This document shows positions 51,072 to 62,618 of a DNA stretch of 64,000 bases, one piece after another. Each line of letters opens with the position of its first letter. The stretch's first letter is position 1. Source of the DNA: Tigriopus japonicus (lineage: Eukaryota > Arthropoda > Copepoda > Harpacticoida > Harpacticidae); contig CM021323.1 of NCBI GenBank assembly GCA_010645155.1, positions 4,120,781 through 4,184,780 of the forward strand, written 5' to 3'. Under the pieces are notes generated by a model. It saw nothing but the letters and a program-made list of their open reading frames with translations, was not told where the DNA came from and searched no databases. The translations under genes were made by a program, and so were the position numbers.

Positions 51072-51077
51072 AATAAA
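51072..51077 (+). terminator. Polyadenylation signal of the RBM5/10-like gene
   Basis: AATAAA 89 bases past the stop codon at 50981-50983. Confidence 0.65.
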
Positions 51078-52562
51078 TCCACTTTAAACTTGACAAGGCC
51101 AAAGCAAGTGTCAGAACTGTCTTGCCATTTCTTGGCTTCAAAGAGTTCAAAACTCGGATTGAAAAGAGACCTTTCATATGTAAATACGCTGATGAGCCGC
51201 GAGATTCTGCGGCAACTCCCCAAAAACTGTCATTCTTCTTGTCTGCTGAAGGTCTTGAAAGCCTTTTTCCCTCTGGCCTTGCATGATAAGAAAGACCATT
51301 TCGGATAAAATGGTATCGAGGGCCTTCTTCTCCATGGCTACTTGCACTGTCTTGTACTAAACAACTTGAAGAAAAGTCCATTTATCATGGCCATGTTCTT
51401 GACTGGTAGCAAAAGCACTACCAGGTAGATTTATTTGTACCATGCCAACCAAGGTTCTTGGCAAGGAAGTTGGTTGGAAACCAGAACTGCCATGGAACAG
51501 GCCATCAGACATCCCTTTTAAAGGCATAACCACTCGACCGTACGCACATCCCCAGTCAAAAAGTTTTTTTTTCTTGTTAACCATGTCACTTTGGTCCAAG
51601 AACGGACATACATTTGTCGCTTGGGTGGAACTTATTTTGGCGCCTTTTTGAAGGGCTTCATACGGGCAAGGTTAACTTAGAAGATTGCTAGTGGAAAAGC
51701 GTGGTAATGGAAGATATTGAAGGCAATGGATTTAGAACTAGAGTTTGGGAGTGGAATGAAAGCACTTAAGAAGGAGACTCGAGATATTTTTGTCAGAGGG
51801 TCAATCAAAAGAAGTAGTGTTTATTGTAGTGATCAAGACTTTTTCGGAAGGATTTTTTAAATGGTTAAAGTTGGGTTAAGGTGAATGGTGAAGTTAAATC
51901 TGATTAAAAAGGACCTCAAATGTGCCAAAGATCCAAGTAATCCAGCCTTTGCAAGGTCTATCCGCGAAACACTTGATTGAAAACACACGGAACCTATCAG
52001 GTCTGTCAGATACAAAATTATAAACCAGTCATGGTAAATGACAATAAAACGCATTTTTTCGTAAAATGACACAAAACACGGTCAATGGCTTGAGCCATTT
52101 CAAGTTATTCAAAAATACCTCAAATCAGTCCAAAAAGGGCTCAAATCAATTGCCTAAGTCTAATCTTCTAATCAAAAGGTTAGAGTCTAATCGTCCAAAA
52201 ACACGGTTTGCTTATTTTCAACCATTTGTGCCAGAAGGGATGAATCAAGTCACGAAGCACTTGATCAAGTCCAAATGTCATTGTTGGTCATCAGTTGCAG
52301 AAGCTCCTTATGACTGAAATCTGCTCACTTCAACAGTGATTCCATTGTACAGTAGGTCTGTTTTTTACTTAAAAACACTTGCCAGTCTCCTGTTGGTGTT
52401 ACAATAACGTGTCAATCAATCTTTCCTTAAATTTAATATTCGAAGTTTATGTAAGAGTCCATTACACCGCAGACGCCACCAAGAGATAATTAGCGGTGCC
52501 AGCTGTATTCCCGATCGAGTCAGTCACTCTTCAACAACCTTCTTCCCCTTCAAACCCCACTT
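51078..52562. other. Intergenic, no gene recognised
   Basis: Open frames on both strands near 51052-51651 overlap each other and have no recognised motifs. Repeated Caaatcagtccaaaaa-like text near 52080-52220 is degenerate. Confidence 0.4.
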
Positions 52563-53287
52563 GTGCATCTTCTCCTTAGGATGGGGGCTCCTAATGTCTT
52601 AAACTCAAATTATTTTATTATGTGTTACCCAACCGGAATAAAAGAACCCTCGTTTATGATCATGGGTCCACATTCTCTACCCGGTACTAAGCCCTTTGAC
52701 CGTACTGAATGTAATGGGAATGTTGCTCAGGACTTCGAACAATGGATTGAGACCTTTGAGATATTCATCGACCATACTGTCGAAGACCCTGAGGCATCAG
52801 ATCTGGATTCAGTCCTCAAATATACGTGTAAGACTGCCAAGAAGAGAGCACTTCCATGGGACGTCGGTGAACAAGGAAGACAGTACAGAAGCTTTAGAAG
52901 ATATGCACTTAATATGCCCCAATGTTCGTAGCGATAATTCCAAGATTTTTGAGACCATAGTCCAAAGCTTGAGGGATCGATATCGCCCAAATTTGACTCG
53001 ATGGCAAGCTATTGTTCAAAGTTTGGGGGAAGATGCGAACGTCATGCGAAATTGTGTGGTTTTCATTTTAGAGTCTCTTGAACATTTCTCAAGATCAAAT
53101 GACTCCTGAGCTGTTTGTGAAAAGGATTAAGGACAGCTCGTTTTGTTGCCAAAATTTTGAATTAAAAAGACTCTTAGGACAAGAGTTAAAATTGAAGTTG
53201 CTTTTCTTGTTCAAAGCCAAAATGACTCATGACTCGTTAGTCGCCAAAAAAAGGACTTTTTCCAGGCCTAAAATCGTTTTTGATTGA
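52563..53287 (+). mobile_element. Decayed LTR-retrotransposon gag-like relic
   Basis: Three successive plus-strand frames look like one broken gag-like protein. The first has the block GNVAQDFEQWIETFEIFID, the second has SKIFETIVQSLRDRYRPNL and a QSLGED block, and the third has NISQDQMTPELFVKRIKD. This resembles the N-terminal capsid region of Ty3/gypsy gag proteins, where an NW/EQW..FE.F block is followed by a helical region. At least two frameshifts separate the parts, and no protease, reverse transcriptase or integrase follows. The assignment rests on general pattern only. Confidence 0.45.
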
Positions 53288-53948
53288 CCATTTTTTCGTC
53301 AAGGGCAACGGTTTTTCCGAAAGTCACTTTTTCGTCAAAAAGACAACATTTTGAGTTATGACAATTTTTTTCTCTCTGTAGGTTTCAGTTTGTTTCTTGC
53401 AAACCTTTTCAATTTTTTGGGGAACTGTTTTTAAATAGGGTCAAAATTATGGGGTGTTAATGATAAGTTTCAAGAGGTAAGGATGGATCGTGTGCTTTTC
53501 CTTAACTCGCAAAGTAATGATGCAAACTTTCAGCGTCTGTAATATCGCAATTTGATCTCTTGTGTAAGGTTGCGTTATTTCAGCTAGCTCATTTTGCGAT
53601 GAGTTTTTCTTTAATCTAGAATTTTGCATAAACCAAGGCCGTTGAATCTCTAGTTCTTATTTTAATTTTGCTTTATTCGATTCAATCACTATAACGAAAT
53701 TTTAGATTGTCTATTACACTCCAGTTGTGCCTTTTAATTCACGTGCTTTAAAATTAATCAAGATCAATCGACACATTTTTCATGAATAAAAAAGTGCTTG
53801 GTCTTTGCTCATGCGTGTATCATATTCTAGTGATGCTCATTCTAATCAAATACAATTAGTCAACTATGAAGTCTATTCGAGACTTGACATGGCGCAGTCA
53901 GCTACTCGTCATTGCTGCCCTCTGTCCAAAGAAACTTGTGATAAGTGC
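53288..53948. other. Intergenic, possible LTR primer-binding-site scrap
   Basis: AT-rich. TGGCGCAG at 53890-53897 follows CA, as at the LTR/primer-binding-site junction of some gypsy-like elements, but no matching LTR was found. Confidence 0.3.
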
Positions 53949-54429
53949 CACAGACATTTGAGACCAATTTCGAGGTGAAGAGACAATGTTGCATATGTAA
54001 TCGAGGTTTCCTAACGAACGGGTCAAAATTTGATAAAATGTCACTTTAAAAAATGCTTGCAACAAATTATTGAAAATTTTCTTTAGGTTCATTGCTAGAA
54101 CCAATTAGGTCCACAATGGTTTAAAACAAATGGAGAAATATATTTTGTTGTGAAATTTTCAATGGGCACGATCGTACTTTTTTAACCCAAATTTGAACAG
54201 GGGTTCAAATACGTAGATTTCAATTTTTCAGGCATAGGCATTCATGAGAATACCTTAGGAATGGGTGAAAAGAAAAATTCAAAAACAATGCTTCTAAGCA
54301 TGTTTTGAGTGACATTATATCAATTTTGCCTCGTGAAATCAGAACTCAATTGTCTCTTCACCTCAAAACTGGTCTCAAATGTCTTTGGAACTTAAAAATA
54401 ACTTCTCCAGGTCAATTAAACGCTGTTCT
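53949..54429. mobile_element. Long-inverted-repeat (foldback) element, copy 2
   Basis: Same family as 28759-29319. It starts with CAGACATTTGAGACCAATTT and GTGAAGAGACAATGTTGCAT, and ends with the near complement (TCTCTTCACCTC, AACTGGTCTCAAATGTCTTTGG, then ACTTCTCCAG and TCAATTAAACGCTGTT). The left outermost part seems to be missing relative to the right. It has no coding frame. Confidence 0.7.
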
Positions 54430-55320
54430 AAGGCAAATTAATCTTAGAAAAAGTTGTCTAAAATGTCAAGAACAGTAAGCAACATGATGAAATTTTAAAA
54501 CAATTGTTACGTTTATACGTTTTAAACAATTTCAGACGTATGTCAATCACCGTTGTTTAAATTTTCCCTATCAATTTTAGCATAGCGTATGCGCAATGAC
54601 CTGACGTGGAGTTGCAAAAGATGATGATGTTTCTCGGAAAGCTGATTAGTTTCAAGGAAAGCAAAACTAATAGTCACTAAATATTTACACTAAGAAAAAA
54701 CATGTAACAAACAAAGATATGTGAGCATAAAATTTGCGAGTTTTCAAGTGATTACCCAGTTATTCTCATTTTAGTCAAATTTCAAGAAAGTTCTAGCTTA
54801 TATAGTAAAAAAATGTATACTGGATTTAGACGATTGCAAAAAAGAAAATGTACCTTGGTAGTTCAAAAGAGCAACGAAATTCAAATTTTGGTGTTTTTGC
54901 CTACCCGCAAAGAAAAACAATTCAAAGAAAAAGTGGCTTAGCTTCACCGGCTTCACCCATATCCACTTCTGAGTTATAGGACTCCCTGCTCTGACTCAAT
55001 GACACTTTTAGGTGTACACCAAATCAAACGGAAGGGTTCAAGTGATGTCTCTCTTTGGCTATGTTGGCGGAGCTGACTTGATTGAGCTTAACTTGACTAA
55101 GTTTACCTTGGTCAAATTTGACTCGGTGAGTTAGAATATCGCCAAATATATCATTGCCAATCTTAATCTGCCGGATTTATTAATTATGTACTTGGATTTC
55201 TAACCGGCGACACAGAATAACTTTTAAAAATTAAGGCAGAAAAACTCCAGAGGACGGTTAAGAATTAGTCCGGACGAAAATTCCATGAAATCAAGAAGTT
55301 GCTCCGAACGTCGGGTCCAA
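54430..55320. other. Intergenic, AT-rich
   Basis: No gene. Near 55065-55130 the sequence has a loose repeat of TTGACT/CTTGACTAAG units that may be a worn relative of the minisatellite starting at 55321. Confidence 0.4.
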
Positions 55321-55550
55321 GACAACTTGACCCAGCGGACAACTCGACCCAAGGGTCAACCTGACCTAGGACAAATTGACCCTGGAAAACTCGACCCGAC
55401 GGACTACTCAACCCACCGGACAACTCGACCCAATGGACAACTCAACCCCCAAAAGACAACCCAACCCAGGACAACTTGACCAAACGGACAACCCGACCCA
55501 CTGGACAGCTCGAACCAGTGGACAACTCAACTCATCAGACAACTTGAACA
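55321..55550. repeat. 17-bp minisatellite array 2
   Basis: About 14 degenerate tandem units of the GGACAACTCGACCCA type with 15-20-bp spacing. The core ACAACTCGACCC is repeatedly altered (TTG, CCC, AAC variants). The short frames read from it in either orientation only follow the repeat. Confidence 0.85.
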
Positions 55551-57993
55551 CCGACCATACATAGATATCTAGACCCTGGATGTCGTACGGAAAATTGAGG
55601 TGACCGCTTGGTTGGCTAGAGGAAGGAATGAAGCAAAGAAGCAAGTTTTGCATTTTTTGGTGTAGTTAGCTCATTCTTGATGATCCTGTTTAACTATGGA
55701 CATAAAATTCTATATTTTCTTGTTGCATGAAATACTATCTAACCATTTTACCTACTAAGGGGAAGGTTATTGTAGTCATATTTGCATCTTTCTTCCTGAA
55801 TGGTTGATTTTAACCATGTGATTTTTTTTGCTGCCAATCTATTATTTCACATCATATAGACAAGTTTGCAACAAATTATTTCCTGTTCCTTCTCATCTAT
55901 TTTACAACGTGTTTGATAACATTGATTTATATATGTGTTTATTGAAGTACATTTTAACAAGAAGTATTTCATTACATTTGCTTAATGCACTAGAATATAT
56001 AACACTATATCCTTCCAGGGCATAGTTTCCCCTAAGTTTTGTTGCATTTGTGGTCTAATTCATCAGTGTTATTGTTTTCAGAGGGTAGACAGTCTTTGCA
56101 TTTATCCTTAAGTATTTTTCCAATCTTGGTAAAAGGAATAAAGGACTAAGAAATTTTCCTTGGAACAAATCAGAAGCACATCCTACTCACAAATGTATAA
56201 ATGTTTTGAGAAACTATGATAGTTATAGTCACAAAAACTAACATCAAAGTGGGATTTTTCAAAACCAAAGCTGGCTGACAATGATGTATCTTTTAATGTT
56301 CCAGAAACACATAAAGTTGATGAAACTTTAAACTTTGTGTGAAAAGGCTGTTTCAAAGTGAACTGGATTTGATAGATTGTCCAAGATTTTTGTATCATAA
56401 GTAAAACAAGGAACAGCCTCCAAACCAAACATTTGATGGAGGGCTTAAGATTGAACACACTGTTGACTTCTATTGCTCATCTTGACTTGTTGATCTTGAT
56501 GGAGCAATGTTATGTTCGGCATAATTGTATCAACATTGCTAAGCCATCATTTGTTTTACATGAAAGGGCAATATGCAATTCTAGACAAATTCTGTTTAAC
56601 AACATTGGTCACCTTAACTTTGGCAAATACAACTAGCAAGTAAAATGTATGAACAATGTAAGATAAAGAAAAAAGTTACAAATAAAGTAATGCTCAATGC
56701 AAATGGCAAGTGAATTGAAAGCACAAAATTTTGATCACTATGACAATTCCATATTTTTGCACCTTTTAGGACTGTATAGTCCATTGCACAGATAAATTAA
56801 AACAAACACCTTTTGCTCCAATTTTTCTCATTTTTCTTCATCATAACACCTTGGTGAGTGCAAACACCTTATGACTTGAAAGAGTTAACACAAAGACCTT
56901 AGAAAGCCAGTTCTTAGCGCCCTAAATATTTTTGGATTGTGTTTAACAAATGTGGAGATAGGTTTTATTCTGCCAAGCAAAATTGGTCATTAACTATTCA
57001 AACCTTGTTGTGATGCATCCAAAAAAAGCAACCAAAATGAGGTGCATTGCAGCATATTGGTTATTCATATTTCAAATAAATCTAGATTTGCCTACCTTTG
57101 TATGCATTTCAGTAGATCTCAGTGAATGGAAACTCCTGAACATATCTTTCAACACTTGTGTTTGTTGGTCATTGATGGCTGAAGTTCCCCACCACTCATA
57201 GAGCCCCTTTGGTCTCACCCTGGTGCCCACCACTTCACTTCACACCCCTTCAAAAAGGTCTGAAGACCACATTTGACTTGTTTTTTTTTGGATTTTTGTT
57301 TCCTGACGCTTTAAAATCAACCACAACCAGGAACAAACTGAAGTGCTTCCTTTATAGACAACTACTGGCATTGTCAATGGTCACAAACATTTAGAGGGCA
57401 AGCCAAATTTCTAATCTTGTGCCATAGTATTTTGAGACAAGATTAATGAGATGGATCCAAAACATACTATTCATTTGGAAATCATTAATCAATGTTCAAT
57501 TATTGCACAACTTTGTCCATTCTTCTTTTTGAAAAACTAGTTTTGATTGGGCTCAAGTCAAAATAAGTCTAACCCTGAACATCACTTGGGAAGCCAAATG
57601 AGTCTACAGTAAATGGGCTCAGAATTTTAGCCAACCAAGTGGTCGGAGAGGTTGGGCGATTCTGTTCCGTTAGTCGTCCACTCGAGACGTCCATGGACCA
57701 TATAATGGCTAGACCTCGCTTCCTTTGAGAAAAAGGTGGACAACTTTGCTTCCTGAGCTGGTACATAACACTACACACTAAAATGGTGGGAATTTCGAAT
57801 TTTTCAAAAACTTGCCAGCGTTGCCAAATCCTGACAAATTCAACGTACCGTACGTACTTTGTTCTCCATGAGATCGACCACCGATACTTTTAAGCACGCG
57901 GTCGCCCTGAGATTTTTGAAGCTAGTGCAGCTGGGCCAAGTGGTGTCACTTTTCTTTCGCCGACTGCATAGACCATTGTGACTAGATGATCTG
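55551..57993. other. Intergenic, very AT-rich
   Basis: No gene recognised. An exon-like block on the minus strand near 57857-57906 (acceptor CTCAG, donor GTACGT) has about 16 open codons and no recognised product. Confidence 0.4.
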
Positions 57994-58239
57994 TGAACTT
58001 GACCCATCAAACAATTTGACCCAATGGACAACTCGTCCCACCAGACAAACTCGTCCCATCGGACAACTCGACCCAACAGACAACTTGAACCAGGGGACAA
58101 CCCGACCCAAGACAAGTCGACTCAGCGGACAACTTGTACCAGTGGACAACTCAACCCATCGGACAACTCGACTCATTGGAAAACTTGACCCAGCACACAA
58201 TTCAACCCACAAGAAAACTCGACCCAGCAGAAAACTTGC
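57994..58239. repeat. 17-bp minisatellite array 3
   Basis: About 14 degenerate units of the GGACAACTCGACCCA type in the same orientation as arrays 1 and 2. Confidence 0.85.
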
Positions 58240-58469
58240 TCATTTCTCTCTTGGCTGAACCTTTTTTATTCTCATTTGCAATCAGCAATTTTCTGGCAGA
58301 AAGAAGTCTATGATAAGAATGTGAAGATCAACACTCTCTGCAGCATAGTGCATGCTTTAACAAAGGTGAGTGGTTTTCAAGAAGGAACATTGACATTGAG
58401 ATGGCCTCAAATTTGATTATTGAATTTTATGATATGAGGTTAACCTGGTCAAGTTTTATGCCTTGTCAA

Positions 58470-58556
58470 GTCGTCTTTTGGGTTGAGTTTTCCAGCGAGT
58501 TGAGTTGTCCACTCGGTCGAATTGTCCGTCGGGTCGATTTGTAGGTAAGGTCGATT
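58470..58556. repeat. 17-bp minisatellite array 4, inverted
   Basis: About five units in the opposite orientation (TGGGTTGAGTTTTC, GAGTTGAGTTGTCC, GGTCGAATTGTCC, GGGTCGATTTG), separated from array 3 by about 230 bp. Confidence 0.7.
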
Positions 58557-61500
58557 ATCAAAACGAAGAATGCGCATTGGGCTCCAGAATATTAATTAAG
58601 TTATTTGTTGGTTTGTCTCGACTCTGACGAATTCTTTGCCATTTTAGCTCTAGAATCCCCAACTGAATTCATTTCCCTTTTAACATTTTTCTATTCAATA
58701 AATGAGTCTACGCTTAAAGTTCCTTTTGGGTAGTTGTTCTGTTCGTTCATTAGCCTTTTAATTGTAACATATATCATTTCAAATGTGTTCAAGGTTCATT
58801 ACAAAATGTTCACTAACACAATGAACAACTCTACAAAAATATAAAGGACATTCTTTATATAAAAAGTAAACTTTCGCCCGATATTATTAGTTGTTCTTCG
58901 ATTTGGGCCCGCTCTCACTTTCGGTTGCCAACCAATTTTGTTTGGAATTTGTCGTTCTTCTTCAAATTGTCTCAAAGGTGTCGTGACCAGTGAAAGCTTA
59001 CTTGGCAGGGGGGTTCATGTCTGACCATCGAGGCCGTTGGAATTCGGAATGCACAGATTGTCGGTTCCTTTCTTCCCTGCCAAGCGAGTTCAACTTCGAG
59101 TTCGAGAAAAAAAAGAGCGAGCCAAAAAAGGCCAATTGCACGAACTGAAGCTAGGGTAATAAATGCACTTGAATAAGGTCCTGTTAATGATGTCCCAAAA
59201 TTCCATTTGAGAGCCCATTTGGGATCTCAGCAGTGGGACATTGAAGTTCTCGCAATAGGCTCTAAGAAGAGTAATCACGCCAAACCTTGCTCCCGTTGGG
59301 CTTCTCTTCCTTGTTCCGTTTGAGTTTGAGGCACACCAAATCTAGAAAGGAAGTGAGAAAAATATGAGCCCAAGTCATAACCATAAACCCAGATCTGGTT
59401 ACATTGGGTGGACCACCAAATCCCCTCAAGGATCTACATTGGTTAGGGGAAATATTGCCACACTTTCACACTTGGTTCTCTTTTCTTGGTTCTCTGTTGA
59501 TATTGTAGTTGTTGTTATCGTCTTCAGTGATGCTCATAGTGCAAGAAATGTCACTGACGGCTATCGGATAATGTACTGAATAATCTTGAAGACTGATCTT
59601 AAGAGCTCGATGTTCCCATGATTCAACACCAACGCTCTTTGGGAAGTGTCTTCACTTGATATAATATTCAAGATGAGGGGATATTTTGTTTGAGCTCAGC
59701 GAGTTTTTCACACCCTTCTGGATCAAAAAAGCCTTGGGCGATTGGATTGGCAGTCCAACTTTAGGAAAGTTGCCAACTTCTGGCAATGAGTCTCGTGAGC
59801 TCTTCCGTCTTCTCTCTTTCTTTCATTCATGCATCTGAGGAGAGAAGAGCCAGGAATTCTCAGTTGTTCTCTTTAAAAGGACCCTAAGGCCTCATTCTTT
59901 TCCGAAATGAAAAAGAAGACAGATAAAATTCCCTGCAGGCCGTTCCATCTTGTGCAAACTTGAGGCTGGCACAAACGGCATCCCAGAATTGTCAAGACGA
60001 TCATCTTGTCGCTCAATGATTCTCATCATTCCAATGCAGTTCGCATTTTGGACCATTGAGAAAAACTTGAAAACTTTTCGAACCTTAGTTTTAATTAATT
60101 TCCCGTCCTCGGAAAGAGATCCGAGGTTTCTGACATGGCAAAATAGATTGGAGTCTTATCCCACATTTTCTCGAGCTTGCTTTTGTCCGCTGGAATGGAA
60201 GTAGTTTGGTCCGTGATCCCATAGATGGTAAAAAGAGATCTTCCCAAAGGGTTCCACGAACAAGTGTGAGTTGAGGGGCCCCCAAGTTTGACCATTCCTT
60301 GTTAGCTGCGTTCCATTCTCGGGTGGAACGCAAACTAAAGAGGATCCAAGATCCTAGCAAGGTGCCAACAACAACACCGACAAAGAATGGCGAATGAGTA
60401 ACTGAGTGAGTGAGTGAAAGCGTGTGGTCAGTCGGTCTTCTTTCTTGTCCTTGTCCCTTGCTAGCTGTTCCCGAATTCCAATCCCTCTGCAATGAAAACA
60501 TATGGGAGCAAGAAAGATCCGGCCAGAAAGGTTCTTTTTCCATTGGATTGGACATGCTAGACACAAGAATCTTTAATTAGCTTTCTTGATCTAATTATGT
60601 TGGGCAGAGGGCCCTCGAAAAGCACCTCCAAAAACTCGGGACCAAACGACGACGATATCCTGACCAGTTTTCTAGACCTATTCCCAAGAAGGATCATTGG
60701 TAGAATGGGAAGGAAGTTTTCTTTGTTGAAGTGTTCAATCAAACCCGTGGATCCTATGCACACAAATCAAACCCTTCGGCTAATCCTGCCCCCACTTTCT
60801 GTAGTTCTTGCTCTTCAATCTGAATCTCAGTCTTGATCATTTCGAGCTTCTTCTTTGGTTCCTTGGCCGTTCCACTTGCTTTTGCTCCTGGCCTTTCCTT
60901 CTTCATCTTCTCCTTCCGTTCTTTTTGTGATTCCAAGCGGCCTTCATCGAGGAGGATACGCCTCGTGATTCCCTTTTTTCATCCTCAAAATTCTAGGTGA
61001 GAGAGCGGATGAGGCGGATTTTCTCTCCTTGAGAGGCCAAGCAAGCCTCGAGAGCCTTTTGAGGAACATTGCTTTGATGGCGAGACTGTTGGCCATCTCA
61101 CCCTTTTACGAGTATTGGGCTAAAAATCGTGGTGATGTGACTCTGCTCTGTCCAGGTGTGTTGTTGTTTCTTTAGCGATCTTTGAGCGTTTTGAACTTTT
61201 TTATCTTCCCTTAAGGAGTGGGATTGGTTCATCAGGCAATACCTGGAATTGAAGACCCTTGTCACTAGATGAAATGTTGAGCTTCGGTTGACGAGGATTT
61301 GGCATCCTTGAAACATTTAGTGGTCCTACTGAGGGAGTGGGTACATATCAGAGGCTCTCTATGAAAGTCGTAGTATGTATGTAGTAGGGAGAGGAGAAAA
61401 AGGAAGGAAGGAAAGAAGGACGGTGATCTTGGTAGTTTGCCGGTGAGTTTGTGCTCGTCGTGGCAGGAGAGGTAGGAGCACGAGTGGGTCTGGTGTGTAC

Positions 61501-62459
61501 CTAGCCAGTGTAGTACCCACATCCCACGGTTCCTTTTCGACCTCCTCACTCGTTCGTTTGTTCCTTCGTTCGTTTGTTCATCCCTCGTTCTCTCTCCATT
61601 CCCTCCATTGCGTTCCGTTCTTCTCTTCTTGGTCTTCTTGGTCTTGGTCTTTTCTGGTTGGCCTTTGGTTATAAGCGAAGGGAAAAAAGAGGAAGAAGAA
61701 GTAGGCGATGAACATGAAGGCTTTCGAGAGAAGAGGACTCGGAAAAAGGCGATTTCTTTCCTTTTTCCCTCGTAAACGCTAGTTCCTCCCCATTTGAGGA
61801 TCACTTGCACTCACCGATCCATCTGGTTCCAAAACAAACGCTCTTTGGAACAACACCCTCCTTAGAAGAATCGGGGTTTTGGTTGGTTCTAGTGGAGCGT
61901 ACGAAAATCATAGTGTTCCAATAACATCTTGTTTGTTACTTGGGAAAACTCAAGTTCCACTTCATCAACGTCCATTCATTCAACTCAACCCGAGCGGTGG
62001 TTCCACTCATTTCCCCTCCAAGTTTGGATTCCACACCGAGGATATCGAGTTGAGCGCGCTTGATCTCATCCCCGTTGTCTCCTTTGTTAACTTCATTCAA
62101 GCCCAAACTTCGAACCAACCAACCAACCAACCAACCAACCAACGAAGCCAGAAGGGAAGATTTCGACTAAGCAAAACCAGAGCAGAGCGAGTTTACTGGC
62201 CCAGAGTGATGCATAATGAAATCTAAATTGCCACCTCTCAGAAGCTGATTGAGCAGAGTGCAAAGAGGAAGACGAAGAGGACCTTCCGACAGTGTTTCAC
62301 TATCAAGGCTTTCAATTCACTTCTGGCCCTGAATTGATCCAGCATTTACGGATTACTGAAACCCAAGACTCTGCGATAAAACCCCACTTCCACTTTCAAA
62401 CATATCTCTCTCAAACTGTCTTTCTTGTCTGTGAACCCTCACCAGTTAGAATTGTCAGC
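58557..62459. other. Intergenic, low-complexity rich, no complete gene
   Basis: Contains TGAG repeats near 60395-60415, CT/TTCG-rich low complexity at 61370-61790, and a perfect CCAA tetranucleotide repeat at 62113-62142. The 181-codon minus-strand frame at 61265-61810 is low-complexity. A charged minus-strand frame at 60754-60985, rich in Lys and Glu, looks coding-like but has no recognised family. Confidence 0.4.
62113..62142. repeat. CCAA tetranucleotide microsatellite
   Basis: About seven perfect AACC/CCAA units in a row. Confidence 0.9.
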
Positions 62460-62618
62460 ATGACCTCCAACTGGGAAGATAAAGACGATCTCCTATTTGA
62501 AAAGGCCGCCACCACCCAACCCAACAAACAAAAGCTCTCCAAAAATGAACTGGAACGAGTCACCGAGGTCTTCAAAATGTACGAAACGGGTGAAGGCGAG
62601 GCCACCATCTATCCAAGG
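62460..62618 (+). CDS. First coding exon of an EF-hand-like protein (partial)
   Basis: The ATG at 62460 opens 53 codons ending at a good donor (AGG|GTGAGT). The sequence has an acidic N-terminus (NWEDKDDLLFEKA), then LSKNELERVTEVFKMYETG, which resembles the entering helix of an EF-hand followed by a degenerate loop (ETGEGEATIYPR). The arrangement recalls EFCAB2/DRC8, whose first EF-hand loop is also degenerate, but this is tentative. No following exon was identified in the remaining 1.4 kb; it may lie beyond the window. The upstream part of the same frame (62292-62459) has no conserved features. Confidence 0.45.

Noticed and set aside
53887..53905. LTR/primer-binding-site junction with TGGCGCAG
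   Set aside because: No LTR partner or internal region follows; kept only as a remark on the intergenic entry.
57857..57906. Exon-like block with CTCAG acceptor and GTACGT donor on the minus strand
   Set aside because: Only about 16 codons, no recognised product and no partner exons found nearby.
57840..58212. Minus-strand frames rich in Trp, Val, Ser, Gly and Leu over array 3
   Set aside because: They are translations of the minisatellite and change with frame; no sign of a real protein.
32507..58239. Regular repeats resembling a CRISPR array
   Set aside because: Units are tandem without unique spacers and the genome is animal; this is a minisatellite.
61265..61810. A 181-codon minus-strand frame
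   Set aside because: Low-complexity sequence with Ser, Phe, Thr and Lys runs caused by a polypyrimidine/TTCG region; no domain.
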